Shown here piece by piece: positions 35,758 through 44,125 of a stretch of DNA of 64,000 bases. The notes below the pieces were generated by a model. The model saw only the letters and a program-made list of their open reading frames with translations. It was not told the DNA's origin and made no database searches. Location of the stretch: contig NZ_FUXW01000009.1 of NCBI RefSeq assembly GCF_900167005.1, positions 1 to 64,000 on the forward strand, read 5' to 3'. The DNA is from Butyricicoccus pullicaecorum DSM 23266. Its GTDB lineage: Bacteria > Bacillota > Clostridia > Oscillospirales > Butyricicoccaceae. Position numbers and translations under genes: made by a program. The stretch's first letter is position 1. Every line of letters begins with the position of its first letter.

Positions 35758-37044
35758 ATGCTTTTGATTCAAAACGCACAGGTGTTAGACCCATATACCG
35801 GACTGGACGCACGCCTTGATCTGCTGATCGGTGACGACGGCATCCTGTCCCAGATGGAACCCCATATTGACGCACCGGCAGGCTGTCCGGTGTTTGACGC
35901 GGCAGGAAAGACGGTTGCACCCGGTCTTGTCGATACCCACGTACACTTCCGTGACCCCGGTCAGACCCAGAAAGAGGACATGATGACCGGTATGCGCGCC
36001 GCGGCAGCGGGCGGATTCACCTCGGTTGTGTGCATGGCGAACACCCTGCCGACCTGCGACAACGTGGAGACGCTGCAATACGTGCAGAACAAGGCACGCG
36101 AGGCAGGCGGCTATGTCAACGTGCACCAGGCGTGCGCGGTGACCAAGGGACTTAAGGGCGAGGAAATGACCGATTTTGCCGCATTGCTGGCAGCCGGTGC
36201 GCCCGGATTTACCGACGACGGCATTAACCTGACCGACATGCACACCTGCCTCAAGGCAATGGAAGAGGCGGTCAAGCATGACACCGTGCTGTCCTTCCAC
36301 GAGGAGGACAAGTCGCTCGTGCTGTCGCCCGGCGTCAACTACGGTTCCAGGGCAGCCGAGGAGCTGGGCGTGCCCGGTGCGCTGCCGTCCTCCGAGGAGG
36401 CTATGGTCGCCCGTGATATCGCGCTTGCGCTGCGCACGGGCGCGCGCGTGGTCTTCCAGCACATTTCGAGCGGCCTGTCGGTCGATCTCATCCGTGCCGG
36501 TAAGGCAATGGGTGCCAAGATCTACTGCGAGGTCACCCCGCATCACCTGTCGCTGACCGAGGACGCAGTGCTCGAGCATGGCACTTATGCGCGTATGAAT
36601 CCGCCGCTGCGCAAGGAAGCCGACCGTCAGGCACTCATTCGCGGCTTGCAGGACGGCACGGTCGACCTGATCGCGACCGATCACGCACCGCACACGGCTG
36701 AGGAGAAGGCCAAGCCCTTCGCACAGGCACCGTCGGGCATCACCGGACTGGAAACCGCATTCTCGGTGTGCAATACCTACCTCGTCAAGACCGGTGCACT
36801 GACCAAGATGCAGCTGCTGGAAAAGATGTCCAAGAACCCGTCCGAGGTCTACCGCTTTGCCGATAAGTCCATCGAGGTCGGCCACCGTGCCGAGCTGTGT
36901 GTACTGGACTGGGACTGCGATAAGGTATACACAGAGTATTATTCCAAGGGAATCAACACACCGTATACTGGTATGACGCTCAAGGGCGCGCCGGTGTGCA
37001 CGATTATGGGTGACCGCGTCGTGCGTGCCGCCGATCTGGTGTAA
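35758..37044 (+). CDS. pyrC: Dihydroorotase (class I)
   Basis: 428 residues. It catalyses cyclisation of carbamoyl-aspartate in UMP synthesis. The zinc ligands appear as DTHVHFRDPG (HxH), with TPHHLSLTED and LIATDHAPHT (catalytic Asp) later. The residue carboxylated in other dihydroorotases would fall near GFTDDG rather than at a Lys, which fits type I enzymes with Asp there. AGGAGGAAAAACC precedes the ATG. No other pyr gene is adjacent, though uracil salvage (upp) is at 57 kb. Confidence 0.95.
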   Translation: MLLIQNAQVLDPYTGLDARLDLLIGDDGILSQMEPHIDAPAGCPVFDAAGKTVAPGLVDTHVHFRDPGQTQKEDMMTGMRAAAAGGFTSVVCMANTLPTCDNVETLQYVQNKAREAGGYVNVHQACAVTKGLKGEEMTDFAALLAAGAPGFTDDGINLTDMHTCLKAMEEAVKHDTVLSFHEEDKSLVLSPGVNYGSRAAEELGVPGALPSSEEAMVARDIALALRTGARVVFQHISSGLSVDLIRAGKAMGAKIYCEVTPHHLSLTEDAVLEHGTYARMNPPLRKEADRQALIRGLQDGTVDLIATDHAPHTAEEKAKPFAQAPSGITGLETAFSVCNTYLVKTGALTKMQLLEKMSKNPSEVYRFADKSIEVGHRAELCVLDWDCDKVYTEYYSKGINTPYTGMTLKGAPVCTIMGDRVVRAADLV

Positions 37045-37134
37045 AAACTTTTGGAATTTAAAAGAATCTTAATTGATTTATTGCAGAAAATCCGGTAATA
37101 TGAATATAGTGACAAAGGAAATGAGGGGAACGAT

Positions 37135-37782
37135 ATGGCACAGCAGCAGAATCGAAAAGCACCGGTTCGCAAGACCAAAAAGCAGATTCGCAGACAGCGA
37201 CAGCTGACCGTCGTCGGCGTAGTTGTCGCAGTCTTTCTGGTTATTTTCGGCCTGGGCGCAGCCTGGGGACACAGCCTGGGCGGCAAGGTCAAGGCGGAAG
37301 ACATCGCTACGACCGTGCAGGGTCTGGGTCAGACCGTACAGGTAGACTATGACTACACCAAGGTACTCAGCGAGGAAGACCGCGACGACGCATATTACGG
37401 CTGGTCGCAGGCTGCCGATCTGGGCAACTTTACCATTATGTATCAGGGTTCGGTCAAGATCGGCTCGGATACTTCTACCCTGACTGCGGACAAGGTCAAG
37501 ATCGACGGCAAGTCGGTCACGATCACTGTGCCTGCAATCAAGATTCTCCAGCATGATATCGCACAGGATTCGGTCAGCTACTACGATTCCGACGAGAAGA
37601 TCTTCCGTCAGATCGAGCTCGGCCAGTTCGACAGCTTCTACGCCGACCAGCGTTCGGCTGTGGAAAACGAGCTGTATAACACCGACAAGTTCTCGAACGC
37701 TGAGACCCGCCTCAAGGACGTCATCGACAAGACCGTCAAGGCCATGGGCAATTTCAGCACGGTAACGGTGAACTTTGAGTAA
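37135..37782 (+). CDS. DUF4230-domain membrane-anchored protein
   Basis: 215 residues. A basic N-terminus (KKQIRRQRQ), one transmembrane helix (about 23-44) and an extracytoplasmic DUF4230-type domain with LGQTVQVDYDYTKV, TADKVKIDGKSVTITVPA and a closing TVTVNFE. The function is unknown. AAATGAGGGGAACGAT lies before the ATG. The 90-base spacing from pyrC leaves operon membership open. Confidence 0.8.
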   Translation: MAQQQNRKAPVRKTKKQIRRQRQLTVVGVVVAVFLVIFGLGAAWGHSLGGKVKAEDIATTVQGLGQTVQVDYDYTKVLSEEDRDDAYYGWSQAADLGNFTIMYQGSVKIGSDTSTLTADKVKIDGKSVTITVPAIKILQHDIAQDSVSYYDSDEKIFRQIELGQFDSFYADQRSAVENELYNTDKFSNAETRLKDVIDKTVKAMGNFSTVTVNFE

Positions 37783-37805
37783 ACCGAAAATTTGACAGGA
37801 CGACC

Positions 37806-37835
37806 AAACGGACGTGCATAAGCGCGTCCGTTTTT
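37806..37835 (+). terminator. Terminator after the DUF4230 gene
   Basis: Stem AAACGGACG/CGTCCGTTT, T5. Confidence 0.85.
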
Positions 37836-37949
37836 CTGTCTTTTTTGGCAAAAACGGCGGTTTTTCACTTTGCCCTGCGAAATTTTTTGCACCATGCTTG
37901 ACACCGTCCTGCAAGTGTGATAGGCTAAATTCAAACGAAATACCGACAA

Positions 37950-38123
37950 GCGAAGTTTTTAGGAAAAAGCCATGTGCTTACCGAAGGAGTAAAACTCTCA
38001 GGTTTCCAGCCTGACCGGCTGGGAAAGGACTATAAACGGATGTGGCTCTGGAGAATCCCAACCATGGGTGCCGAAGGTGCAAGGTGCAGAAAATGCGCTA
38101 ATCTCTCAGGCAAAAGGACAGAG
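37950..38123 (+). ncRNA. Tandem glycine riboswitch (two aptamers)
   Basis: Aptamer 1 (about 37960-38040) carries TACCGAAGGAGTAAAACTCTCAGG, given here as its core ACCGAAGGAG and CTCTCAGG, ending GGACTATAAACGGATG. Aptamer 2 (about 38046-38122) carries CTCTGGAGA, GTGCCGAAGGTGCAA, CTCTCAGGCAAAAGGAC and AGAG. These are the conserved blocks of the glycine riboswitch (gcvT motif). It precedes an alanine/glycine:cation symporter gene, whose ATG is 213 bases further on. A T8 run at 38161-38168 may belong to the expression platform, but I cannot define a strong terminator stem. Confidence 0.93.
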
Positions 38124-38335
38124 TGGATTTTTTAACCCGGTAGGGCCGGTTTGACGTACATTTTTTTTGACATGGATGCACGCAGACGGTGGCATCCGGG
38201 ATCAGAGCGAACCATCCTCATATTTTTCCGCAAAGACGCGGGAAAACCGAGGAACGGGGCGCTTTTTCTTTTTGCATCGATCAGATGCAGGTTTTCGGCT
38301 TGTTTGGGGAACAAAAAGAAAAGGGGTAACAAACA

Positions 38336-39685
38336 ATGGATATGGATCAACTGGCGGTCTTGGTCAGCGACATCAGCGGCTTTGTGTGGAACAATCTGCT
38401 CCTGTACCTTCTGGTGCTGACCGGTGTACTGTTCTCCATTCGTACGCGTTTTGTGCAGGTACGCCATCTGGGTACCGGCTTCAAGCGCATGTTCGGCTCG
38501 TTCAGCCTGAACGGCAAGAAGGCTGACCACGAGGGCATGAGCTCGTTCCAGGCACTGACTACCGCGATTGCGGCACAGGTTGGTACCGGTAACATCACCG
38601 GCTGTGCAACCGCGCTGGCATCGGGCGGCCCGGGCGCAATCTTCTGGATGTGGCTGTCGGCATTCTTCGGCATGTCCACCATCTACGGCGAGGCCGTGCT
38701 GGCACAGAAGTATAAGACGGTCGGCGAGGACGGTCACGTGACCGGCGGCCCGATCTACTACATCAAGGCACGCTTCAAGGGCGGCTTCGGCACCTTTCTG
38801 GCCGGTTTCTTCTCCATCGCGATCATTTTCGCACTGGGCTTTGCCGGCAACATGGTACAGTCCAACTCGATCGGCGACTCGTTCCACAACGCATTCGGCA
38901 TCAGCCCGCTGATCGTCGGCGTCATCTGTGCAGCGATTGCGGCATTCATCTTCCTCGGCGGCGTCAAGCGCATCGCATCGGTCACCGAGAAGCTGGTTCC
39001 GGTTATGGCACTGTTCTACATCCTCGGCTGCACCGTGATTCTGGTCATCAACCACGCAGCACTGATTGAGTCGATCAAGTCCATCTTCATCGGCGCATTT
39101 CAGCCGCAGGCGCTGGCAGGCGGTATCGCAGGTGTGACCGTCAAGGAGGCAATGCGCTACGGTGTTGCACGCGGCCTGTTCTCGAACGAGGCTGGTATGG
39201 GTTCCACCCCGCACGCACACGCACTGGCAAAGGTTAAGAAGCCGCAGGATCAGGGCATCATCGCAATGGTCGGCGTGTTCATCGATACCTTCATCATCCT
39301 GACCCTGACCGCTCTGGTTATCCTGACCTCGGGCGCTCTGTCCACCGGCGCAACCGGTTCGGTTCTGGCACAGACCGCATTCAATCAGGCGTTCGGCCAG
39401 TTCGGCAGCGTATTTATTGCAATCTGCATGCTGTTTTTCGCGTTCTCGACCATCATCGGCTGGTATTTCTTCGGTGAGGTCAATGTTAAGGCTCTGTTTG
39501 GTAAGAAAGCAGTCAAGATTTACGCGGCATTGGTTGTTGTATGTGTTATCCTGGGCTCTAGCCTGAAGGTTGACCTGGTTTGGAACCTGTCCGACCTGTT
39601 TAATGGTCTGATGGTATTCCCGAACCTGATTGCACTGATTGCACTGTCGGGCGTGGTTGCGAAGATGTCCCACGAGGATCACTAA
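38336..39685 (+). CDS. Alanine/glycine:cation symporter (AGCS family)
   Basis: 449 residues with about eleven membrane helices. Family motifs include TTAIAAQVGTGNITGCATAL, GGPGAIFWMWLSAFFGMST, GGPIYYI and RGLFSNEAGMGSTPHAHA. Sodium- or proton-driven uptake of alanine, glycine or serine is expected. A tandem glycine riboswitch lies in its leader, which points to glycine as the regulated substrate. L-serine dehydratase genes lie on the other side of hairpin element E. AAAAGGGGTAACAAACA gives the ribosome site. Confidence 0.95.
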   Translation: MDMDQLAVLVSDISGFVWNNLLLYLLVLTGVLFSIRTRFVQVRHLGTGFKRMFGSFSLNGKKADHEGMSSFQALTTAIAAQVGTGNITGCATALASGGPGAIFWMWLSAFFGMSTIYGEAVLAQKYKTVGEDGHVTGGPIYYIKARFKGGFGTFLAGFFSIAIIFALGFAGNMVQSNSIGDSFHNAFGISPLIVGVICAAIAAFIFLGGVKRIASVTEKLVPVMALFYILGCTVILVINHAALIESIKSIFIGAFQPQALAGGIAGVTVKEAMRYGVARGLFSNEAGMGSTPHAHALAKVKKPQDQGIIAMVGVFIDTFIILTLTALVILTSGALSTGATGSVLAQTAFNQAFGQFGSVFIAICMLFFAFSTIIGWYFFGEVNVKALFGKKAVKIYAALVVVCVILGSSLKVDLVWNLSDLFNGLMVFPNLIALIALSGVVAKMSHEDH

Positions 39686-39687
39686 AA

Positions 39688-40177
39688 CAAGCACCGCACC
39701 CAATATTAAAGCTTTCGCCAGCCTTTCTCGAACCTTGCGGAACGAGAAAAGGCCCCTGTGGGGCGTTTTCCCGCAAGGCTGTGGCCGACTCGTTCGGCCA
39801 AGGCCCTAACACGCGGGCACTGTTGCCCTGAGCCGCGCTCCGCAGAGCGCGGAATCCCCTTTTGATTTTCGCTCTGCGAAAATCAACCAAAAAAGAATAA
39901 AAAAGCGCCGTCCGCAGACGGCGCAATTCTCTGGAAAGACCACCCGATTGGGTGGTCTTTCCTTTTTTGTTTGTTTTAGTTGAAACCCGGGGCGGACACC
40001 GGGTTTCAAAAAGAGAGTTTCGGACTCTAGCACTCATTTTATCCGCGCACAGCGCGGGAATGAGGATAGTGACCTACGGGCCGGAGTCCGACTCAGGGCT
40101 CTGCCCTGAGAACCCGCAAACCTTTGAAAAGGTTTGATCCAAACTTCATTTCGCCTGCGGGCGGGATTAGGCGGGAG
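39688..40177. repeat. Multi-hairpin intergenic element, copy E (extended)
   Basis: At about 490 bases this is the longest copy. The left arm is interrupted by extra stems: CCTTGCGG...CCGCAAGG around a GGCCCC/GGGGCG hairpin and GGCCGA/TCGGCC. The standard core follows: CGCGCTC/GAGCGCG, GATTTTCGC/GCGAAAATC, GCGCCGTC/GACGGCGC, AAAGACCACCC/GGGTGGTCTTT, TTGAAACCCGG/CCGGGTTTCAA. The right arm has further insertions (CGCACAGCGCG region, 40040-40095) before CTCAGGGC/GCCCTGAG and AAACCTTTGAAAAGGTTT. It fills a convergent spacer. Confidence 0.88.
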
Positions 40178-41053
40178 TTATGCGCCGAAAATCTCCTCTT
40201 TCAGTCGAATACCGGTCGGGGTAGTTGCCAGACCGCCCTGAGCGGTCTCCTTGAGAGCGCACGGCATAGAATCACCGACTTCACGCATGGCATCAATGAC
40301 TTCATCCACCGGAATGACACTCTTGATACCCGCCAAAGCCATTTCTGCCGCAGCGAATGCGCAGGCTACGCCGCCCGCGTTGCGCTTGATGCACGGAACC
40401 TCGACCAGACCGGCGATCGGGTCGCAGACCAGACCGAGCTGGTTCTTGATGGCGATGGCGCAGGCATGTGCGCACATTTCCGGCGTACCGCCAGACATCT
40501 CGACCATAGCCGCCGCAGCCATTGCCGCTGCGCTGCCGCACTCGGCCTGACAGCCGCCCTGTGCGCCTGCGATGGATGCACGGTCAGCGATGACCATGCC
40601 GAATGCACCGGCGGTGAACAGTGCCATAACGGCGGTCTCCTCGGGCATGTCGCGGTCTTCCATCAGCGACAGGATGGTGCCGGGCAGAATGCCGCACGAA
40701 CCGGCCGTCGGTGCAGCGACGATCTTGCCCATCGCCGCGTTATATTCGGATACCGCAATCGCGCGGGTGAGTGCCTGGGTGAAGAAACTGCCGCACAGGC
40801 CGCCGCCCTGGGCGTACTGCTGCATCTTGTAGGCGTCGCCGCCGGTCAGACCGCTCGTAGACTTGAGATCCTTGTCGACACCGGCCTGGACAGCCTCCTG
40901 CATGACGTGCAGATTGTCCTGCATCTTGCGGAACAGCTCGTCCTTGGGGGTCTCGGTCTGCACGGACTGGTCAGCCAGTACCAGCTCGGAGATCGTGCAG
41001 CCCTTTTCCTGTGCCGCATCGACCAGCGACTGAATGGAATGATATTCAAGCAT
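40178..41053 (-). CDS. sdaAA: L-serine dehydratase, iron-sulfur dependent, alpha subunit
   Basis: 291 residues. It deaminates serine to pyruvate and ammonia with a [4Fe-4S] cluster. Motifs include AAPTAGSCGILPG, GCQAECGSAAAMAAA and the conserved VPCIKRNAGGVACAF; cysteines in SCG, GCQAEC and PCIKRN are candidates for cluster ligation. It lies 14 bases after the beta-subunit gene, with AAGGAGGAAATTTCCC before the ATG. Pyruvate from this reaction could feed PFOR. Confidence 0.95.
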   Translation of the reverse strand: MLEYHSIQSLVDAAQEKGCTISELVLADQSVQTETPKDELFRKMQDNLHVMQEAVQAGVDKDLKSTSGLTGGDAYKMQQYAQGGGLCGSFFTQALTRAIAVSEYNAAMGKIVAAPTAGSCGILPGTILSLMEDRDMPEETAVMALFTAGAFGMVIADRASIAGAQGGCQAECGSAAAMAAAAMVEMSGGTPEMCAHACAIAIKNQLGLVCDPIAGLVEVPCIKRNAGGVACAFAAAEMALAGIKSVIPVDEVIDAMREVGDSMPCALKETAQGGLATTPTGIRLKEEIFGA

Positions 41054-41067
41054 GGGAAATTTCCTCC

Positions 41068-41727
41068 TTAAATGGCGCGGACGAGTACAACGCCCGTGAT
41101 GTGGGGCAGCTCACGCAGCCAGCTGATCATCTTGTCGGATACGTCGCCGTCGACCTCGATGGTCATGACGGCCTCGCCGCCCTTCTGCGGACGGGACAGG
41201 CGGAAATTGCCAATGTTCGCGCCCGAGTAGGCCATGGTGTTGGTGACGGCAGCGATGACGCCCGGGGTGTCCTGATGCAGGACGATGAGGGTATTGTACT
41301 GTCCGGTGAACTGGACTTCCAGACCGTTGATGTTGGTGACGATGATGTTGCCGCCGCCGATGGACGCGCCGACCACGCGGCAGGTGCCGCCCTTTTCGCC
41401 GGTCAGTTCCAGAATTGCGGTGTTGGGATGGGCGCCGGGGATGGAAGTCTGGTAGAATTCGTAGGTCAGTCCCTCCTCGCCAGCGAGCTCGAGCGCGTGG
41501 CGCAGACGGGCATCGTAGGTATGCATGTCCAGAATGCCCGCGATAATGGCCTTGTCGGTGCCGTGACCGCGGTAGGTCTGGGCGAACGAGCCGCACAGGC
41601 CGATGCGTGCCTTGACCGGACGGTCGCCGAGGATTTTACGGGTGACGCGGCCCAGACGGCACGCACCCGCGGTGTGTGAGCTGGAAGGGCCGATCATAAC
41701 CGGCCCGATGATATCAAATACTTGCAT
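41068..41727 (-). CDS. sdaAB: L-serine dehydratase, iron-sulfur dependent, beta subunit
   Basis: 219 residues. The N-terminal half has IIGPVMIGPSSSHTAGACRLG (quoted in part: GPSSSHTAGACRLG), and the C-terminal half is an ACT domain (about 145-219, TGQYNTLIVLHQDTPGVIA, ending GVVLVRAI) that may sense an amino acid. First gene of the sdaAB-sdaAA operon. AAAGGAGCATAGT precedes the ATG, and an extended -10 (TGA-TATACT, minus strand, 41780-41785) lies upstream. Confidence 0.94.
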   Translation of the reverse strand: MQVFDIIGPVMIGPSSSHTAGACRLGRVTRKILGDRPVKARIGLCGSFAQTYRGHGTDKAIIAGILDMHTYDARLRHALELAGEEGLTYEFYQTSIPGAHPNTAILELTGEKGGTCRVVGASIGGGNIIVTNINGLEVQFTGQYNTLIVLHQDTPGVIAAVTNTMAYSGANIGNFRLSRPQKGGEAVMTIEVDGDVSDKMISWLRELPHITGVVLVRAI

Positions 41728-41839
41728 ACTATGCTCCTTTGTGCAAAACAGGTGAATTGCCGGAAGATCTCATGGTCTTAGTATATCACACCGACCGGCG
41801 GCAAAACAGTATAGATGCGGTCAAAACGGTGGGAAACAC

Positions 41840-41869
41840 AAAAAAGTGAGGACGGGGCCTCACTTTTTT
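41840..41869. terminator. Hairpin between the sdaA operon and the symporter gene
   Basis: Stem AAAAAAGTGAGG/CCTCACTTTTTT, GACGGG loop; usable as a terminator on the minus strand for the symporter. Confidence 0.85.
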
Positions 41870-41885
41870 GCAGCCCGACCGGCTG

Positions 41886-43094
41886 TTACTTCTTAATCCA
41901 CTTTTTGTAGATGGTGTCTACAATCACGCCGATGGCGTTGTCGCCCGAGACGTTGCAGGCGGTGCCGAAGGAGTCCTGAGTGATGTAGAGTGCAACCATG
42001 ATGGCGCAGATGGGGCCTTCGGGGTCACCGAGCTCGGTGCCGAAGATCATGTACAGGAAGGGCAGAGCGGTCATGATCGAGCCGCCGGGTGCACCGGGGG
42101 ATGCGATCATGGCAATACCCAGGGTTGCGATGAAAGGAACGACGGTTGCCAGACTAATCGGAATCTGGTTCATCAGGCAGACCGCGGTCGCACAGGCGGT
42201 AATGGTAATCATGGAACCTGCCATGTGGATGTTGGCGCACAGCGGCACGACGAAGTTGCGAATCTCGGAGGATACGCCGTCAGCCTCCGCACACTGGAGG
42301 TTGACCGGGATGGTTGCCGCAGAGGACTGGGTACCGAGTGCGGTGGTGCAGCCGGGGATCTGGTTGCGGATGAGCTTCAAGGGGTTCTTGTGGCTGACAG
42401 CACCTGCGATGCAGAACTGAACGGTGATGCAGATGAGGTGCATGATGATAACGACCAGGAATACCTTCCACAGGATGCCCAGAATGACGAAGGTCTTGCC
42501 CGAACGGGTCATATCCACGAAGGTACCGCAGATGTAGAGCGGCAGCAGGGGAACGATGGCGACGTGGAGCACCTTGTCGATGATGGCCGAGAAGTCGTGG
42601 AAACCGTTATAGAGCGAGTTGCCGATCTGCTTGCCGCGCATGGAGGACATGCACAGGCCGAGGATGAAGGCCAGCAGGACGGCGGCGAGGGTGTCCAGAA
42701 TGGGTTCGATGGCGATGGTCAGATAGGGCGAGAGCGAGTTGCCAGCGGTATCGGCGATCTGCTCGAGCGCGTCCGCGCTCATAAAGGAGGGGAACAGAGT
42801 GCTCGAAACCAGGTAAGAGCACGAGCCTGCGATGAGGGTGGAGGCGTAAGCCAGGCCGGCGGTGACCAGCAGCAGCTTGCCCGCGCCCTGCGACAGGTCG
42901 GCAATACCCATGGTGACGTAAGCCAGGATCATCAGCGGGATGACGAACTTTAAGAATAGGCTGAACAGCGACGAAGCGGTGACGACCAGACGGGCAATGA
43001 CTTCGGGCACGAACGGCTGGCCGAGCAGAATACCTAAAATGATGCCGATGATGAGCTTGGGCACCAGCCCGAGCTTTCTTTTTTGTTTCTCCAT
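41886..43094 (-). CDS. Dicarboxylate/amino acid:cation symporter (DAACS family)
   Basis: 402 residues, about eight membrane helices plus re-entrant loops. Recognisable family stretches include the N-terminal KLIIGIILGILLGQPFVPE, FVIPLMILAYVTMGIADL, the Ser-rich TALGTQSSAATIPV re-entrant loop, ANIHMAGSMITI, SPGAPGGSIMTALPF and the substrate-site NVSGDNAIGVIVD. Expected substrates are glutamate, aspartate, serine or C4-dicarboxylates. I start at 43094 (GGGGGTTTC upstream) rather than the longer open frame to 43142. Confidence 0.9.
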   Translation of the reverse strand: MEKQKRKLGLVPKLIIGIILGILLGQPFVPEVIARLVVTASSLFSLFLKFVIPLMILAYVTMGIADLSQGAGKLLLVTAGLAYASTLIAGSCSYLVSSTLFPSFMSADALEQIADTAGNSLSPYLTIAIEPILDTLAAVLLAFILGLCMSSMRGKQIGNSLYNGFHDFSAIIDKVLHVAIVPLLPLYICGTFVDMTRSGKTFVILGILWKVFLVVIIMHLICITVQFCIAGAVSHKNPLKLIRNQIPGCTTALGTQSSAATIPVNLQCAEADGVSSEIRNFVVPLCANIHMAGSMITITACATAVCLMNQIPISLATVVPFIATLGIAMIASPGAPGGSIMTALPFLYMIFGTELGDPEGPICAIMVALYITQDSFGTACNVSGDNAIGVIVDTIYKKWIKK

Positions 43095-43515
43095 AAAAGA
43101 AACCCCCGTAAATGTTATATTTTCCTGACCGGATAGACACACCAGCCGGATTTAGTATCCATATTATAGCGACTGTACCCAAGGTGCGCAAGATGGGCGG
43201 CTGTGTCCGCCTAAGACGGAAAAAATTTCTAAAATCCATGAAAAGCACAAAAGTGGAACGGTAAAGTAACCGAAAAAACGCACGAAGCGTGTAAAATCCA
43301 TGTAAAAAATCGAATGAAAAATAGCAGTTTCAACAAAGCATTTTACGTTTGATTGTGCAGTTTAGCTGATAAAATGTGTGACATTTGCGGGGGTATGTGC
43401 GAAAAATTCTGTGTTTTAGTCAGAAAAAATCCTGATGCGGTAAAATACGGGAAAAACCGGATTCGTGTAACCGCACAGCGGGCGAAAATCCGGGTACAAT
43501 CATATTGTATATGAT

Positions 43516-43869
43516 TTGCATTTTTGGGCGGATTTACCGCGAAAGACAGAAACAGACAGGGCACCTGCCGTGGGAAATCGAACGACCGGGCGCACATACC
43601 GGACAAGAGTACCCTTGTGCACCTGACGGCACAAGGGAAGGTCTTGCACAAACTGCCCGAAAATGCAAGTTCTGACAGAGAGAAATTCATTATACTGCAC
43701 ACAAAACCAGATCATTTGTTCGAAAACCGTCGTTTCCGATGTTTCCCCGACCCGTCGGCAGCCGGAAAGTATGGGAAGCAGCCTGCGGCTGCAAGGCATT
43801 CTGTGTGCCCCTGCAATGCACACGAAATGCCTGCGCGGGCGGGGTGTTTGACAGACACCCCACCGCCAT
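43516..43869. other. Hairpin-rich region of the 1-kb spacer, possible structured RNA
   Basis: The spacer 43095-44125 has no gene. From 43516 to 43668 a closing stem pairs TTGCATTTTTGGGC (43516-43529) with GCCCGAAAATGCAA (43655-43668), enclosing CCCTTGTGC/GCACAAGGG near 43612-43637. Further stems follow: GCAGCC/GGCTGC (about 43757-43791), AGGCATT..GTGTGC/GCACAC..AATGCCT (about 43794-43832) and GGCGGGGTGT/ACACCCC (about 43839-43869). A 6S-like or other small RNA is possible but I cannot name it. 43140-43500 is AT-rich with nothing recognised. Confidence 0.35.
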
Positions 43870-43977
43870 CTTATCGACCTTTCGGCTGTCCGACCGTTGT
43901 CAATAGCTACCTCGCTTCACAATCGCCAAAAAAAACGGCAAAGAATTGTACATCTGTCCAAACGCCCAGCCCTGCCC

Positions 43978-44045
43978 TTGACAATCTTCGCCCGGAGGGC
44001 TATATTATTAAGTGCATCGAATCAGACCCCTACTAGATATGGTGC
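43978..44045 (+). promoter_or_regulatory. nrdD promoter with NrdR-like boxes
   Basis: A near-consensus promoter, TTGACA (43978-43983), 17-base spacer, TATATT (44001-44006). An NrdR-box-like 16-mer CTACTAGATATGGTGC (44030-44045; about 11 of 16 match the ACACTATATATAGTGT consensus) lies just after the start site. A weaker half-matching site, GGGCTATATTATTAAG (43997-44012), covers the -10, about three helical turns away. Such paired boxes are the hallmark of NrdR repression of ribonucleotide reductase genes. Confidence 0.65.
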
Positions 44046-44051
44046 AGATAC

Positions 44052-44092
44052 TTATCCACAACAACAAAAAGTTGTGCACAGATTTATACACA
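44052..44092 (+). promoter_or_regulatory. Two DnaA boxes in the nrdD leader
   Basis: TTATCCACA (44052-44060) and TTATACACA (44084-44092) both match TTATNCACA exactly, in the same orientation, between the promoter and the start codon of nrdD. Confidence 0.6.
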
Positions 44093-44125
44093 GGCTGCAA
44101 ACCTGGGAAGGAGATCCCTTTTTAC

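Noticed and set aside
43755-43785. CCGGAAA...GGGAAGCAGCC resembling the SRP RNA core
   Set aside because: The GGAA loop and AGCAGCC are separated by an extra insertion and the flanking stem does not fold as helix 8.
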